Origin: G964291335 sp964291335
GTDB lineage: Bacteria; Chloroflexota; Dehalococcoidia; Lucifugimonadales; UBA3495
Length of the DNA stretch: 64,000 bases
Reading direction: 5' to 3'
NCBI GenBank assembly: GCA_964291335.2
Contig: OZ219748.1
Coordinates: 744,001-808,000, forward strand
Shown here: piece by piece, positions 33,994 through 42,984 of the stretch
How the letters are laid out: every line of letters starts with the position of its first letter
How positions within the stretch are numbered: position 1 is the stretch's first letter
Notes under the pieces: model-generated
Databases searched by the model: none
The model's input: only the letters and a program-made list of their open reading frames with translations
Told to the model about the DNA's origin: nothing
Position numbers and translations under genes: made by a program

Positions 33994-34528
33994 CTATCAC
34001 CGGCAGGAGGCGTTGGCGGTTTCAACCTCGGCAGCCCTGCGGGACTGGTGCCAGGTATCCCGCCGCCGAGACCTGGACGTGGACTTGCTCGACTGTATGG
34101 ACCGGGCGCCGGCCGTAGGTTTGGGCCTTTCCCTGGCGCAGCCTGACCGCAAGGTGCTGGTGCTGGACTGCGACGCTACCTTGCGAACCAACCTGGGCGC
34201 TCTGGCTACCATTGGCGAGTCCAGGCCGGAGAACCTGGTACACATTGTTTTCGACGATGTAACCCACTGCTCCACCGACGGCATACCGGTTAAAGGGTTG
34301 GATAACGTCAACTTCCGGGCCATGGCCGAAGGGGCCGGGTATCGCCATACTTACCGCTTCGACAACCTGGAGGAGTTGCTGATTGGGATGGAAGAAGTAA
34401 TGCAGGCAACCGGGCCGGTCCTGCTCCTGCTCCAGGTGCTGCGCGAGAAGAACCAACCACCTTTTCCCCAACGCTTAATGGCCGAAGGTTGGGCCGAGGT
34501 GCGGGAAAATCTGCTGGCCCAAGAGTGA
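33959..34528 (+). CDS. Degenerate ThDP-binding paralogue
   Basis: 189 residues, homologous to the 32920 subunit over GLGLSLAQPDRKVLVLD...TNLGALA...NLVHIVF, then EGAGYRHTYRFDNLEEL and the final beta strand. The cofactor motif is destroyed: GDG has become CDA (71-73) and NN has become DD (99-100). The N-terminal part before GLGLSL is shorter and unlike the active subunit. The frame is open and has an SD (AGGAGG), so this appears to be a retained non-catalytic copy rather than decay, perhaps a regulatory or structural subunit. GTG start at 33959. Confidence 0.75.
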   Translation: MIPSTEAARAISYHRQEALAVSTSAALRDWCQVSRRRDLDVDLLDCMDRAPAVGLGLSLAQPDRKVLVLDCDATLRTNLGALATIGESRPENLVHIVFDDVTHCSTDGIPVKGLDNVNFRAMAEGAGYRHTYRFDNLEELLIGMEEVMQATGPVLLLLQVLREKNQPPFPQRLMAEGWAEVRENLLAQE

Positions 34529-34564
34529 GAGTGGGTATTTTTCCGGCGCTGCTTACCCATTAAA

Positions 34565-34581
34565 CGCCGTTACGAACGGCG
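34565..34581. terminator. Hairpin between convergent genes
   Basis: CGCCGTT-ACG-AACGGCG. On the minus strand it is followed by TTTAA, so it may end the DtxR-type transcript. Weak U-run. Confidence 0.45.
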
Positions 34582-34637
34582 CCCTCCGGCCATCGCCTCC
34601 CTTATTCACCGGCCAACCCTTGCAGTATCCCGTCCGC

Positions 34638-35390
34638 TTATTCAGTTGGGCGAACCAGGATTTGCTGCGCTACGTTGTAACCGATGGAGATTTGCTCCAC
34701 CGGCGTGACAACCGTGATTACTCCCAGGTATGGGGCTGCGCTGTCCACCTGAATAACCTTCTCCGGCGTTAGTTCTGCCGCCGCCAGGAAACGGAGGACA
34801 TTAACATCCTCTTCCGGAATCCGTTCCACTATGTACGAAGCCCCAATCGCTGCCTGGGCCAGAGTCAAGCAGTCGGCCGGCAGCTTTTCAACGCCCGAGC
34901 CGGGTATGGGGCGGCCAAAGGGCGACTTTTGGGGGTAGTTCAGACACTTCATAAGCCTGGCTTCCAACTCCCCTGAAATGCCGTGCTCCAGCCGGTGGGC
35001 TTCAATATGGGCGCAGTGCAGCTCCATACCCAGCAGCTGCACTACCAGCCATTCCGCCAGCCGGTGCCGCCGGGCAATCTCTTCACCCCCCTCAAAGCCC
35101 TTTTTGGTAAGCCGTATGCGCTTGTCTCCGCCAATATCAACCAGGCCCAGCTTCTGCATCCGCCGCGTCATTCCAGCTACCGAAGGCACCGAAGAACCCA
35201 TCCCTTCAGTCGGGGGCAGCTGCTTAATAGCGTCGGTGAGTTGGGTAACCGTGGGCGTAATGGCGTCCTCCCACAGACGGTAAAGGGAAAGCAGGTAGTT
35301 TTCGGTAACCGCAGAAAACCGGTCCGTACCTTCCGCCCCTTCACCAGCTGCTTTCCTGGCGCGGGAACCGCTTCTATTTGCTCTGACCAT
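34638..35390 (-). CDS. DtxR/MntR-family metal-dependent transcriptional regulator
   Basis: 250 residues. Winged HTH (VTENYLLSLYRLWEDAITPTVTQL ... VPSVAGMTRRMQKLGLVDIGGDKRIRLTKKG), the dimerisation/metal domain with RRHRLAEWLVVQLLGMELHCAHIEAHRLEHGIS (metal-ligand pattern H-x-C-x-x-I-E-x-H), and a C-terminal FeoA/SH3-like domain. It should repress metal-uptake genes when Fe2+ or Mn2+ is bound; which metal is not decidable here. ATG 35390 is preferred over TTG 35396 because GAGG lies 8 nt before it. No transporter gene is adjacent. A TATAAT upstream may be its -10. Confidence 0.9.
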   Translation of the reverse strand: MVRANRSGSRARKAAGEGAEGTDRFSAVTENYLLSLYRLWEDAITPTVTQLTDAIKQLPPTEGMGSSVPSVAGMTRRMQKLGLVDIGGDKRIRLTKKGFEGGEEIARRHRLAEWLVVQLLGMELHCAHIEAHRLEHGISGELEARLMKCLNYPQKSPFGRPIPGSGVEKLPADCLTLAQAAIGASYIVERIPEEDVNVLRFLAAAELTPEKVIQVDSAAPYLGVITVVTPVEQISIGYNVAQQILVRPTE

Positions 35391-35602
35391 AGCCAAACCT
35401 CATGGTGTCCCACCGGGGCCGCTCATACGCCAGCCCGGTATGCCAGGGGGCGAAACCCGCCAATCGGGCCCGATCGGATTATACATCGAGACCAACCGAG
35501 GGGCTGCCTGATCCGCAAACAGGAAAGCGCCCTTTGCCGGCAGTGGGCAAGCCTGGCGGCCAGTGCGCCGGCGCACGCCGCAAGCTGCTGACCCGGCGGC
35601 TG

Positions 35603-36988
35603 CTAAAACCCGGCGTTCCCGGGCGTTCTGGGAAAAGGGATTACATCACGTATGTTCTGCATCCCGGTGGCGAACTGCACCGTCCGTTCAAAGCCCAGGC
35701 CAAAGCCTGAGTGCGGCGCAGTGCCATAGCGCCGCAGGTCCAGATACCACCAATAGTTTTCCGGGGACAACCCGGCGTCAGCCATCCGCCGCTCCAGCAC
35801 TTCCAGGCGTTCTTCCCGCTGGCTGCCCCCAATAATCTCGCCAATGCGGGGCACCAATACATCCATAGCCCGCACCGTGGCCTCAGCATCATTGAGCCGC
35901 ATATAGAAGGCTTTGATTTCTTCGGGATAATCGGTAACCACCACCGGGCGGCCTACCCGCCTTTCGGTAAGGTAACGCTCATGCTCCGACTGCAAGTCCA
36001 GCCCCCATCTGACTGGAAACTCGAAACTCTCCCCGGAGTTTTCCAGCATCTTCACCGCCTCGGTATAAGTCAACCGCTCAAAACTGGAATTGATAATTCC
36101 CTCCAGGGTAGCAATGACCGAGTTATCGTACCATTGATTGAAGAACGCCATATCTTCCGAACAGCGTTCCAGGGCGTAGCTGAAAATATACTTCAGAAAG
36201 GCCTCGGCCAGTTCTGCCAGACCGTCCAGCTCGCAAAAGGCCACTTCAGGTTCTACCATCCAGAATTCGGCCAAATGGCGGGAGGTATTGGAGTTTTCCG
36301 CCCTGAAGGTGGGGCCGAAGGTATAAACATTGCAAAGAGCCAGGGCGAAGATTTCCGCCTCCAACTGGCCGCTGACGGTCAGGTATGTAGGCTGCCCGAA
36401 GAAATCAGCCGAGTTATCCACCAGCCCGTTCTGGCGGGGCGGGTTCTGCAAATCCAGGGTGGTTGCCCGAAACATAGAACCCGCCCCTTCCGCATCGCTG
36501 GCGGTAATCATCGGCGTCTGGATATACTGGAATCCCCGTTCCTGGAAGAAGCGGTGAATAGCGTACGCCATGGCGCTGCGCACCCGGGCCATGGCGCCGA
36601 AGGTGTTAGTGCGCGGACGCAGGTGCGCAATTTCCCGCAGAAACTCCAGGGTGTGGCGTTTTTTCTGCAAGGGGTATTCTTCCGGGTCGGCCGTCCCCAG
36701 CAGATGCAGCTCGCGGGCCCGGACTTCGTACTTCTGGCCCCGCCCTTGCGACTCGACCAGCTCGCCGACCACGCTGATGCTGCTGCCGGTATTAAGCGAA
36801 AGCGCCAGGGAATAGTACGGGGAAGCCTCATCGACTACGATTTGCAGGTCAGCAAGGGAAGAACCGTCGCTAATCTGAATAAAGGATACCGCGCGCGAGG
36901 AACGGCGGGTCTTCACCCAGCCTTGCGCCAGCACGTCGCCGCCGGCCGATTCCCGGTTCAGAAGCTCTTTAATGCTGGTACGCTGCAT
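35603..36988 (-). CDS. asnS: Asparaginyl-tRNA synthetase
   Basis: 461 residues, class II synthetase. N-terminal OB-fold anticodon-binding domain (VLAQGWVKTRRSSRAVSFIQISDGS). Motif 2 TFRAENSNTSRHLAEFWMVEPE and motif 3 GFGLGFERTVQFATGMQNIRDVIPFPRTPG identify the Asn/Asp type. The NTSRHL and lysine-poor motif 2 favour Asn. ATG 36988 has AAGGAG 8 nt upstream; in-frame codons before it are leader. It lies downstream of gatA. Having AsnRS with GatCA suggests the amidotransferase mainly serves Gln-tRNA. Confidence 0.95.
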   Translation of the reverse strand: MQRTSIKELLNRESAGGDVLAQGWVKTRRSSRAVSFIQISDGSSLADLQIVVDEASPYYSLALSLNTGSSISVVGELVESQGRGQKYEVRARELHLLGTADPEEYPLQKKRHTLEFLREIAHLRPRTNTFGAMARVRSAMAYAIHRFFQERGFQYIQTPMITASDAEGAGSMFRATTLDLQNPPRQNGLVDNSADFFGQPTYLTVSGQLEAEIFALALCNVYTFGPTFRAENSNTSRHLAEFWMVEPEVAFCELDGLAELAEAFLKYIFSYALERCSEDMAFFNQWYDNSVIATLEGIINSSFERLTYTEAVKMLENSGESFEFPVRWGLDLQSEHERYLTERRVGRPVVVTDYPEEIKAFYMRLNDAEATVRAMDVLVPRIGEIIGGSQREERLEVLERRMADAGLSPENYWWYLDLRRYGTAPHSGFGLGFERTVQFATGMQNIRDVIPFPRTPGNAGF

Positions 36989-37053
36989 CGTTATTGCTCC
37001 TTGCCAACCTGATTGTAGCATCTGGCGTAAGGAGAAGAAATGCGGGGGGCCGG

Positions 37054-38511
37054 TTACAGGGCAGGTTTGGCATAATGCCAACCGGCGCTCTGCTCATAGG
37101 CATAGGCAATGTTGAGCAGCCGCTGCTCGGACAGTTGGGGGCCAATCAGCTGTATGCCCACCGGCAAGCCCTGGGAAAACCCGCCGGGCAGGGAAAGAGC
37201 GGGCAGACCAGCGATATTTACCGGCAGAGTGCATACATCAATCAGGTACATTTGCACTGGGTCGGCCACCTTTTCACCCAACGGAAAGGCTACCACTGGC
37301 GACGTGGGCGTTACCAGGGCGTCCACTTGTTCAAAGGCCCGGGCAAAGTCCTGGCGAATCAAGGTGCGCACTTGCTGGGCCTTCAGGTAATAAGCATCGT
37401 AATAGCCGGCGGAGAGCGCATAGGCTCCCAGCATTATGCGCCGCTTTACCTCTGGGCCAAACCCCCATTGGCGAGTGCCTTCCATCGCCTGCCACATATC
37501 CAGCGTATCCTGGTAAGAATAGCCGAATTTCACCCCGTCGTATCGGGCCAGGTTGGCCGAACACTCGGAAGGCGCAATAATGTAGTAACAGGCCAGGGCA
37601 TATTCGGTAGCCGGCAAGGAAATCGGCGCTACCGATGCGCCCAGGCTCTCCAGAACCTTGACCGCAGCCAGCGTCGCCGCCCGGACGCCGGGCTGCATTC
37701 CCGGCACAAAATACTCATCGGGCAGGCCCAGACGCAGGCCTTTGATGTTTCCGGTCAAACCGGCAGTGAAATCTTCAGCTGGCAGCGACAGAGACGTGCT
37801 GTCCCGCGGGTCGTACCCGGCTATGGCATTCAAGGCGAGGGCGCAGTCGGTAACATCCTTGCCCACCGGCCCAATCTGGTCCAGGGAAGAGGCAAAAGCA
37901 ACCAGGCCATAACGGCTGACCCGCCCGTAAGTGGGTTTGAGGCCTACCACGCCGCACAGGGAGGCCGGCTGGCGGATGCTGCCGCCGGTGTCTGAACCGA
38001 GGGCAAACACAGCCTCTTCAGCGGCCACCGCCGCCGCCGCGCCGCCGCTGCTGCCGCCGGGCACCCTGCGCAAATCCCAGGGGTTGTACGTTGGATGGAA
38101 GGCCGAGTTTTCACAGGAAGAACCCATAGCAAACTCGTCCATGTTGCCCTTTCCCAATAACACCGCCCCCTGGCGGCGCAGTTTCTCAACCACTGCGGCA
38201 TCATAAACCGGCACGTAATTTTCCAGCATCCGGGAGGCGCAGGTAGTAGGGACGTCTTTGGTCGAAATCAAGTCCTTAATCTGCACCGGAATGCCGGTCA
38301 GGGCAGACCCGCTGCCGGCCGCCAGGATTTGGTCGGCCTGCCCGGCCTGGCGCAGCGCCAAATCCCCGGTAATGGTAATGAAGGACTTTATCCGGTCTTC
38401 CACCCGGTCAATGCGGTCAAGACAGGAACGGGTAAGCTCCACGGAACTGAAGGCCCGGGCGGACAACCCTTCCCGGGCGGCATGAATGGTCAACTGCCAA
38501 AGTTCTGGCAA
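37054..38511 (-). CDS. gatA: Aspartyl/glutamyl-tRNA amidotransferase subunit A
   Basis: 485 residues, amidase-signature enzyme that frees ammonia from Gln for amidation of Glu-tRNA(Gln) or Asp-tRNA(Asn). The Ser-cisSer-Lys triad is in place: Lys in GIPVQIKDLIST, cis-Ser in GGSSGGAAAAVAAEE, and the nucleophile in GSDTGGSIRQPASL. KPTYGRVSRYGLVAFASSLDQIGP is conserved. TTG start at 38511 with AGGAGG upstream, overlapping the gatC end region. gatB is not in the window. Confidence 0.96.
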   Translation of the reverse strand: MPELWQLTIHAAREGLSARAFSSVELTRSCLDRIDRVEDRIKSFITITGDLALRQAGQADQILAAGSGSALTGIPVQIKDLISTKDVPTTCASRMLENYVPVYDAAVVEKLRRQGAVLLGKGNMDEFAMGSSCENSAFHPTYNPWDLRRVPGGSSGGAAAAVAAEEAVFALGSDTGGSIRQPASLCGVVGLKPTYGRVSRYGLVAFASSLDQIGPVGKDVTDCALALNAIAGYDPRDSTSLSLPAEDFTAGLTGNIKGLRLGLPDEYFVPGMQPGVRAATLAAVKVLESLGASVAPISLPATEYALACYYIIAPSECSANLARYDGVKFGYSYQDTLDMWQAMEGTRQWGFGPEVKRRIMLGAYALSAGYYDAYYLKAQQVRTLIRQDFARAFEQVDALVTPTSPVVAFPLGEKVADPVQMYLIDVCTLPVNIAGLPALSLPGGFSQGLPVGIQLIGPQLSEQRLLNIAYAYEQSAGWHYAKPAL

Positions 38512-38516
38512 GGGGT

Positions 38517-38807
38517 TTATTCCTCCTGGACAGCCTTCACCCGGATAAAATCGCCTTCCCGCCGGGGAACGTTGCGCAGCGCTTCCGCCAGGCTTAAAGG
38601 CTCCCCGGGCTCATCCTCCCGCATCACCGACTGCAATTCTACCGCATGGCCGGTTGGGGCAATAGCGCTGGTATCCAGGCGCTGAAGCAGCTCAAACTGC
38701 TCCAGAATACTGGCAAGCTGCTCTCCGAAGACAGCGATTTCCTCTTCGGTCAGTCCAATGCGAGCCAGAGCGGCTATATGTTCAACTTCAGTGCGGGCAA
38801 GGGGCAT
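38517..38807 (-). CDS. gatC: Aspartyl/glutamyl-tRNA amidotransferase subunit C
   Basis: 96 residues, the small subunit that stabilises GatA. VEHIAALARIGLTEEEIAVFGEQLASILEQFE is the typical N-terminal helix pair, and the end shows LRNVPRREGDFIRVKAVQ, which matches the conserved R-D-x-x-x-V-P tail region. It lies 5 bp before gatA, and its last codons carry the gatA SD. Confidence 0.94.
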   Translation of the reverse strand: MPLARTEVEHIAALARIGLTEEEIAVFGEQLASILEQFELLQRLDTSAIAPTGHAVELQSVMREDEPGEPLSLAEALRNVPRREGDFIRVKAVQEE

Positions 38808-38823
38808 GCTTAACGCTCAACGT

Positions 38824-39672
38824 CTAGTTCATTTCGGAGCCGCCGGACACGCTGACCGAGAGGCCGGTCATATAGTCCGACTCGGTAGAAGCAAGGAAGG
38901 CGGCCATCCGGGCAATGTCCTCGCCCCGGGCAATGCGGCCCAGAGGCACGCGGTTGGAGCGCTCCCGCACCATCAGGGCCCGACTCTCCTCGGCGGATTG
39001 CCCTTCCGGAGCCAAAGCCGCAGCGATAAAATCCACCCGTTCCGTGTCCACCAAACCGGGGCAGATGGCGTTAACGTTCACGCCATAGGCGGCCATTTCC
39101 TGGGCCAGCGCCTGGGTAAAGCCCACCAAAGCAAACTTGGAGGCGCAGTAAGCGGCATAGCGGGCGATGCCCCGCTTGCCGGCGCCGGAGGAAATGATGA
39201 TGATTTTGCCCCCCTGGTTGCGGGAAACCATGTGCCGGGCCACCGCCCTTGAACAGAGATAAGTTCCCCGCACATTTACCCGCATCACCTCGTCAAAAGC
39301 GTCTTCTTCCAGCTCTACTACCGGCACCCGGTCCCGGCCGGGCCGGGAACCGGCGTTATTCACCAGTATATCAATCTGGCCGAACTCCTCCAGCGTCCGG
39401 TTTACCATTTCCTCCACCTGGGCGCTGTCGGATACATCGGAAAAGAGGCCCAGCGAGCGGCGTCCCAGGGCTTCAATTTCCCGAACTACGCTGGGCAATC
39501 CTTCCCAGCCTTCGGTCAAATCCCGGGCCCGGACAGTTTCCAAAGACTGCTGCACATCGGTAACCACCACGTCGGCCCCTTCCTGAGCCAATCGCACAGC
39601 GATGGCCCGGCCAATGCCGCGGCGTCCGCCGGCGCCGGTAACCAAAGCAACTTTGCCGTTCAAAGCGTACAT
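38824..39672 (-). CDS. Short-chain dehydrogenase/reductase
   Basis: 282 residues. Classical SDR: cofactor motif TGAGGRRGIGRAIA, VTDVQ after beta2 (an Asp, so NAD is likely), NNAG in LVNNAGSRPG, catalytic Ser in IIISSGAGK, and YAAYCASKFAL with Tyr and Lys. C-terminal helix region MTGLSVSVSGGSEMN. In its operon with two MaoC-type proteins it may reduce a 3-oxoacyl or hydroxyacyl-CoA. The substrate is unknown. Start ATG 39672. Confidence 0.92.
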   Translation of the reverse strand: MYALNGKVALVTGAGGRRGIGRAIAVRLAQEGADVVVTDVQQSLETVRARDLTEGWEGLPSVVREIEALGRRSLGLFSDVSDSAQVEEMVNRTLEEFGQIDILVNNAGSRPGRDRVPVVELEEDAFDEVMRVNVRGTYLCSRAVARHMVSRNQGGKIIIISSGAGKRGIARYAAYCASKFALVGFTQALAQEMAAYGVNVNAICPGLVDTERVDFIAAALAPEGQSAEESRALMVRERSNRVPLGRIARGEDIARMAAFLASTESDYMTGLSVSVSGGSEMN

Positions 39673-39778
39673 TTTTCACCAGCCGCTTGAGGGCGGCCTC
39701 TGACCCGGACATAGTTCCGGTCGGGGCAGCCCAATTCTTGCCGCCGCAATACTCAATGGGCATGATTATTACAGCGGT

Positions 39779-40243
39779 TCAGGTCTGCGTCAGACTGCAA
39801 GCCGGTTGCCGGCTGCCAGGCAGAACGATTAAGGCAATGCCAGCCACATAACGTTCCCCGGCCGGGCCGGTCAGCAAAACGTCGCACTCCACCAGGTTTT
39901 CACCGTTCTCCTGCCGGGTATCGGTAACAGTGGCGGAAATCCGCAGGGGTTTATTATGGGGCACCGGCTGGCGGAAAACCAGGTCCAGGTCTTTCAGGGC
40001 TTCCGGCCCGGCCCAATCGGTCAACGCCTGGCTCATAAGCGCCATGCTCATAACCCCGGGGACTATGGGGCCGGGCAGCCCGGAGGCTTCGGCGGCGGCC
40101 TGGTCGGTAAAGCGGTTGGGCCCCGGGTGGCCCCACAGTCGGCAGAAGTTGACCACGCTTTCGTCGGCAGCCACCAACTCCACCGGGCCGATTTCACTGC
40201 CCAGCTCCACATCTTCAAAAAAGAGCATGTCGTCCAGGGCCAT
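39779..40243 (-). CDS. MaoC-like dehydratase (hotdog fold)
   Basis: 154 residues. Hotdog-fold hydratase: FEDVELGSEIGP, then GPNRFTDQAAAEASGLPGPIVPGVMSMALMSQAL. The usual catalytic D/N-x-x-x-x-H is in the region PNRFTD, but His is not obvious (HPGPNRF), so catalysis may depend on the partner. It lies 6 bp after the companion subunit at 40250-40699. Pairs like this form two-subunit enoyl-CoA hydratases. Confidence 0.85.
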   Translation of the reverse strand: MALDDMLFFEDVELGSEIGPVELVAADESVVNFCRLWGHPGPNRFTDQAAAEASGLPGPIVPGVMSMALMSQALTDWAGPEALKDLDLVFRQPVPHNKPLRISATVTDTRQENGENLVECDVLLTGPAGERYVAGIALIVLPGSRQPACSLTQT

Positions 40244-40249
40244 ATTTCG

Positions 40250-40699
40250 CTACTCCCGGGAGGCGTAAGACTCCTGCACGTCGGCGACCACCGCACCGTG
40301 CTGGTTCCGAAAAGTGGTTTCCCAAACAATAAATACCATCGTGCCGCTGCGCCCGGTCTTGGGGTAAACCTCTTTCAGGTGCGATGAAGCGGTAAGCCGG
40401 TCGCCGGCAACGACCGGGGCGCGCACCTGCACTCGCTGGCCGGCATGGAAACGGGTCCGTCCGAACTCAAGCTCAATGTCCGGCAGTTCCACATTGCGCA
40501 CTAACAGGGTGCAGAAGGTTGGCGGCGCCAGCAAACCCGGGTAGCCGGCAGCGCGGGCGGCCGTTTCATCGGTAAAAAGCGGGTTTGTTTCGCCGATGCT
40601 GGCATTGAAAACCTGGATTAGCTCGGTGGTAACCTCAAAAGGGCCTGCTTCATGTTCTACGCCATAAAGCCCCCGATTGTACTCCAGTTCCATGGTCAT
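40250..40699 (-). CDS. MaoC-like N-terminal hotdog subunit
   Basis: 149 residues. FAS1-DH-type half: FEVTTELIQVFNASIGETNPLFTDETAARAAGYPGLLAPPTFCTLL, then LEFGRTRFHAGQRVQVRAPVVAGDRLTASSHLKEVYPKTGRSG. This domain pairs with the following MaoC protein in acyl-CoA hydration. ATG 40699 has GGAG 6 nt upstream. Confidence 0.86.
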   Translation of the reverse strand: MTMELEYNRGLYGVEHEAGPFEVTTELIQVFNASIGETNPLFTDETAARAAGYPGLLAPPTFCTLLVRNVELPDIELEFGRTRFHAGQRVQVRAPVVAGDRLTASSHLKEVYPKTGRSGTMVFIVWETTFRNQHGAVVADVQESYASRE

Positions 40700-40757
40700 G
40701 GAAATCTCCGAATTGCGGCCGCCGGCTCAGGCAGGGATAGCGCCGACCGGCCGCTGC

Positions 40758-41405
40758 CTATTGCCTGGTATCCTCCAGCCAGACCGGGGAAAAGCCGCCG
40801 GACAGCAGGGCTTCAACCAAAGCCTGCTCGCTGCCGATCCACTGCGGGAAGGAAGTAAGACCGGCGCCGATGTGGCTGGCCAGGTGGGCATCGCTGCCCC
40901 CGATACCCAGGTAGTTCTCCTGACGGCACAGCTGGTCAGCCCGCTCATTTTCTCCGGCTCTGCTGCCGCCATTCAGCCGCTCGACTATGCGCAGACCGGC
41001 GAAGGATTCACCCTGCTCTATATAGTCCACCAGGCCAATGCCGAAGCGGCCGGGATGCGCCGGAATGGCAATGGCGCCATGCTGGCTGGCTGCCTGCAGC
41101 AAAACCCTTGCATCCATCCGCACATCCGACAGGTCTATTTCTCTGGTCAAAGCCCGGGTAATGCCATACACCAGAAAATGTCCGTAGCGGGTATCCAGTT
41201 CCGAACCCTTCAAGATGATGACGTCATATTCGGCGGCGATTTGGCTATAGTCCTTGTCAAAATCAAACTTGCGATGTTCCGTCAGAACAATACCGTCCAC
41301 GGTGTAGCCTCGTTGGCGCAGAACCTGAATCCATTTAACGTACTGCGCTACCGTGGCCCGGGAATCGTCGGAGGAAACGGAGTGGCTGTGCAAGTCCAGA
41401 TACAT
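40758..41405 (-). CDS. PHP-domain metal-dependent phosphoesterase-like protein
   Basis: 215 residues. The N-terminal DLHSHSVSSDDS (HxH plus D) and GIVLTEHRKF supply metal ligands. AIAIPAHPGRFG and the C-terminal GIGGSDAHLASHIG complete the PHP metal sites. PHP proteins hydrolyse phosphate esters, including nucleoside bisphosphates and oligonucleotides. No polymerase domain is attached. The substrate is unknown. It lies 39 bp after the HpaI-type aldolase in the same operon. Confidence 0.88.
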   Translation of the reverse strand: MYLDLHSHSVSSDDSRATVAQYVKWIQVLRQRGYTVDGIVLTEHRKFDFDKDYSQIAAEYDVIILKGSELDTRYGHFLVYGITRALTREIDLSDVRMDARVLLQAASQHGAIAIPAHPGRFGIGLVDYIEQGESFAGLRIVERLNGGSRAGENERADQLCRQENYLGIGGSDAHLASHIGAGLTSFPQWIGSEQALVEALLSGGFSPVWLEDTRQ

Positions 41406-41444
41406 ACTCAGAGAACATCCTCGCCCGGCGCAAATCCCGGTCTG

Positions 41445-42218
41445 CTAACCCCGCATAGTCCGCAGGAAATCGTCGCCGCTGCTGCGAACCATGTCCTGGA
41501 CGCCCACCGACAACAGCTGGACACCCCGGCTGGCGAATTGCCGGAACCGGGCAACGTTGTTCAAGCTCATGCCGGCCCCGGCCACGCCAACAGCCTTGCC
41601 TTCCGCCCTGGTTTCAGCAATAACCCGGTCGATAGCCGCATCCAGCTCGGCCGGGCTGACCATGCCCATGGTCTGGGTAAGGTCGCTGCTGCCCACCAGC
41701 AAGGCATCAATTCCCGGGACGGCGGCAATCTGCCGAACATTTTCCACTGCTTCCGGGGTTTCAATCATCACGATTACCAGAGTCTCCCGGTTAACCGCAG
41801 CGTAGTAATCGGGAGTGGACAAGCCGGCGCCGAAACGGTTGGTACGGCCTCCGGTAGCGCTGCTGCGCTCCCCTGAAGGGTAGTGCCGGGCAGAACGGGC
41901 CACGCCTTCCGCTTCCTCCCGATTATTGATGTGGGGAACAATGATCCCCTGCGCCCCCCGATCCAGAAAGCGCAAGACGGTAGAAGGGTAAGCGTTGGGT
42001 ATGCGAACTATCGGTGTCAGGTCATAAAGCTCGGCAGCCCGTACCATGTTTTCAGTTTCCGAATCGTTGGATGACCCGTGTTCACAGTCAAGCCAAACCC
42101 AATCGAAGCCCATAACGCCATACAGTTCCACCAGGGCCGGCGCATAGAAGTTAATACTGGCGCCGATAGCTGCCTGCCCATCGGCAATTCTGGCTTTGGT
42201 TATGTTAGTGCGTACCAT
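41445..42218 (-). CDS. HpcH/HpaI-family aldolase
   Basis: 257 residues, class II pyruvate aldolase fold. FDWVWLDCEHGSSND matches the family's D-x-E-H, PIVRIPNAYPSTVLRFLDRGAQGIIVPHINNREEAE is the canonical phosphate and metal-binding core, and VIVMIETPEAVENV holds the metal-binding Glu, with GIDALLVGSSDLTQTMG. It cleaves 4-hydroxy-2-oxo acids to pyruvate plus aldehyde; the particular substrate is unknown. It is the first gene downstream of rnpB on this strand. Confidence 0.92.
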   Translation of the reverse strand: MVRTNITKARIADGQAAIGASINFYAPALVELYGVMGFDWVWLDCEHGSSNDSETENMVRAAELYDLTPIVRIPNAYPSTVLRFLDRGAQGIIVPHINNREEAEGVARSARHYPSGERSSATGGRTNRFGAGLSTPDYYAAVNRETLVIVMIETPEAVENVRQIAAVPGIDALLVGSSDLTQTMGMVSPAELDAAIDRVIAETRAEGKAVGVAGAGMSLNNVARFRQFASRGVQLLSVGVQDMVRSSGDDFLRTMRG

Positions 42219-42321
42219 CGCTTATCCCCATATCTGACCATTGCCGACTTGCCGCTGCGCTCCGGGCAGCGCTTTTACCGGAAGGCCCCGTTGGCAGGTC
42301 GGAAGTTGTCAACCAGGTGAG

Positions 42322-42824
42322 AGAAGCCGGCAAAACCTGTAAGCCGGGTTCTGTATCCGGCCGGCGACAGCAAGGCTGCTCTGCTGGCCGGACGGTGACC
42401 ATCTATCTAGCCCCCCTTCCGCCGGCTGAAAGCCGGTGGAAGGGTCGGCCCGAAAGCTGCGGGCCGGACGACGTTGCCGTCGAGGTCAAGCAGCCAACCC
42501 GGGAACGAGCCGGACGTCCCAAGTTCCCCTATTCGGCCTTGCTCCAGGTGGGGTTTAGCCGTCGCTGCGTCACCGCAGCCGACCGGACGCTCTTACCGCC
42601 CGATTTCAACCTTACCGCTCTCCGCCCGGCGCCGGGTTCCAGAAAACGCCGGCGTCAAAGCCTCCTGGCGGCGGTATGTTTCTGTGCCACTTTCCGTCTC
42701 CCGGCCGGCGCAGGGCCGAACCGGGAGCCTGGGCGTTACCCAGCACCCTGTCCGGTGGAGCCCGGACTTTCCTCCCCCGCAAGAAACCTGCGGCGGCGGT
42801 CACCCGGTTTTACTGGCTCCTCCA
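42322..42824 (-). ncRNA. rnpB: RNase P RNA
   Basis: The catalytic RNA of RNase P. GAGGAAAGTCCGGGCTCC, the universal CR-I region, is at about 42775-42758 on the minus strand, and the 3' conserved region ACAGAACCCGGCTTACAGG at about 42356-42335. P1 forms between the 5' GCCAGTAAAACC (42817-42806) and 3' GGTTTTGCCGGC (42337-42326), extended by GAGGA/TTCTC. About 500 nt is longer than a typical type A RNA. Helix expansions lie in the middle (about 42430-42740). Ends are estimated to within a few bases. Confidence 0.93.
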
Positions 42825-42830
42825 TCAGGC

Positions 42831-42859
42831 ACTCTAGCACAGGCGCCCAGGCCGGTCAA
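42831..42859 (-). promoter_or_regulatory. Promoter of rnpB
   Basis: TTGACC (42859-42854), 17 bp, TAGAGT (42836-42831) with TGC before the -10, minus strand. The predicted start agrees with the P1 helix end. Confidence 0.75.
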
Positions 42860-42984
42860 GAAAAACCGGCGCCGGCGACCAAAGGCCGGGACAAGGAAAA
42901 CCTCCCGGCAGCCGACTGGAAACCAGCGATTGCCCGGAGGGGAGCGGACGCAATTGGCGGCGAGGTGTAGATACTCATACCCGG

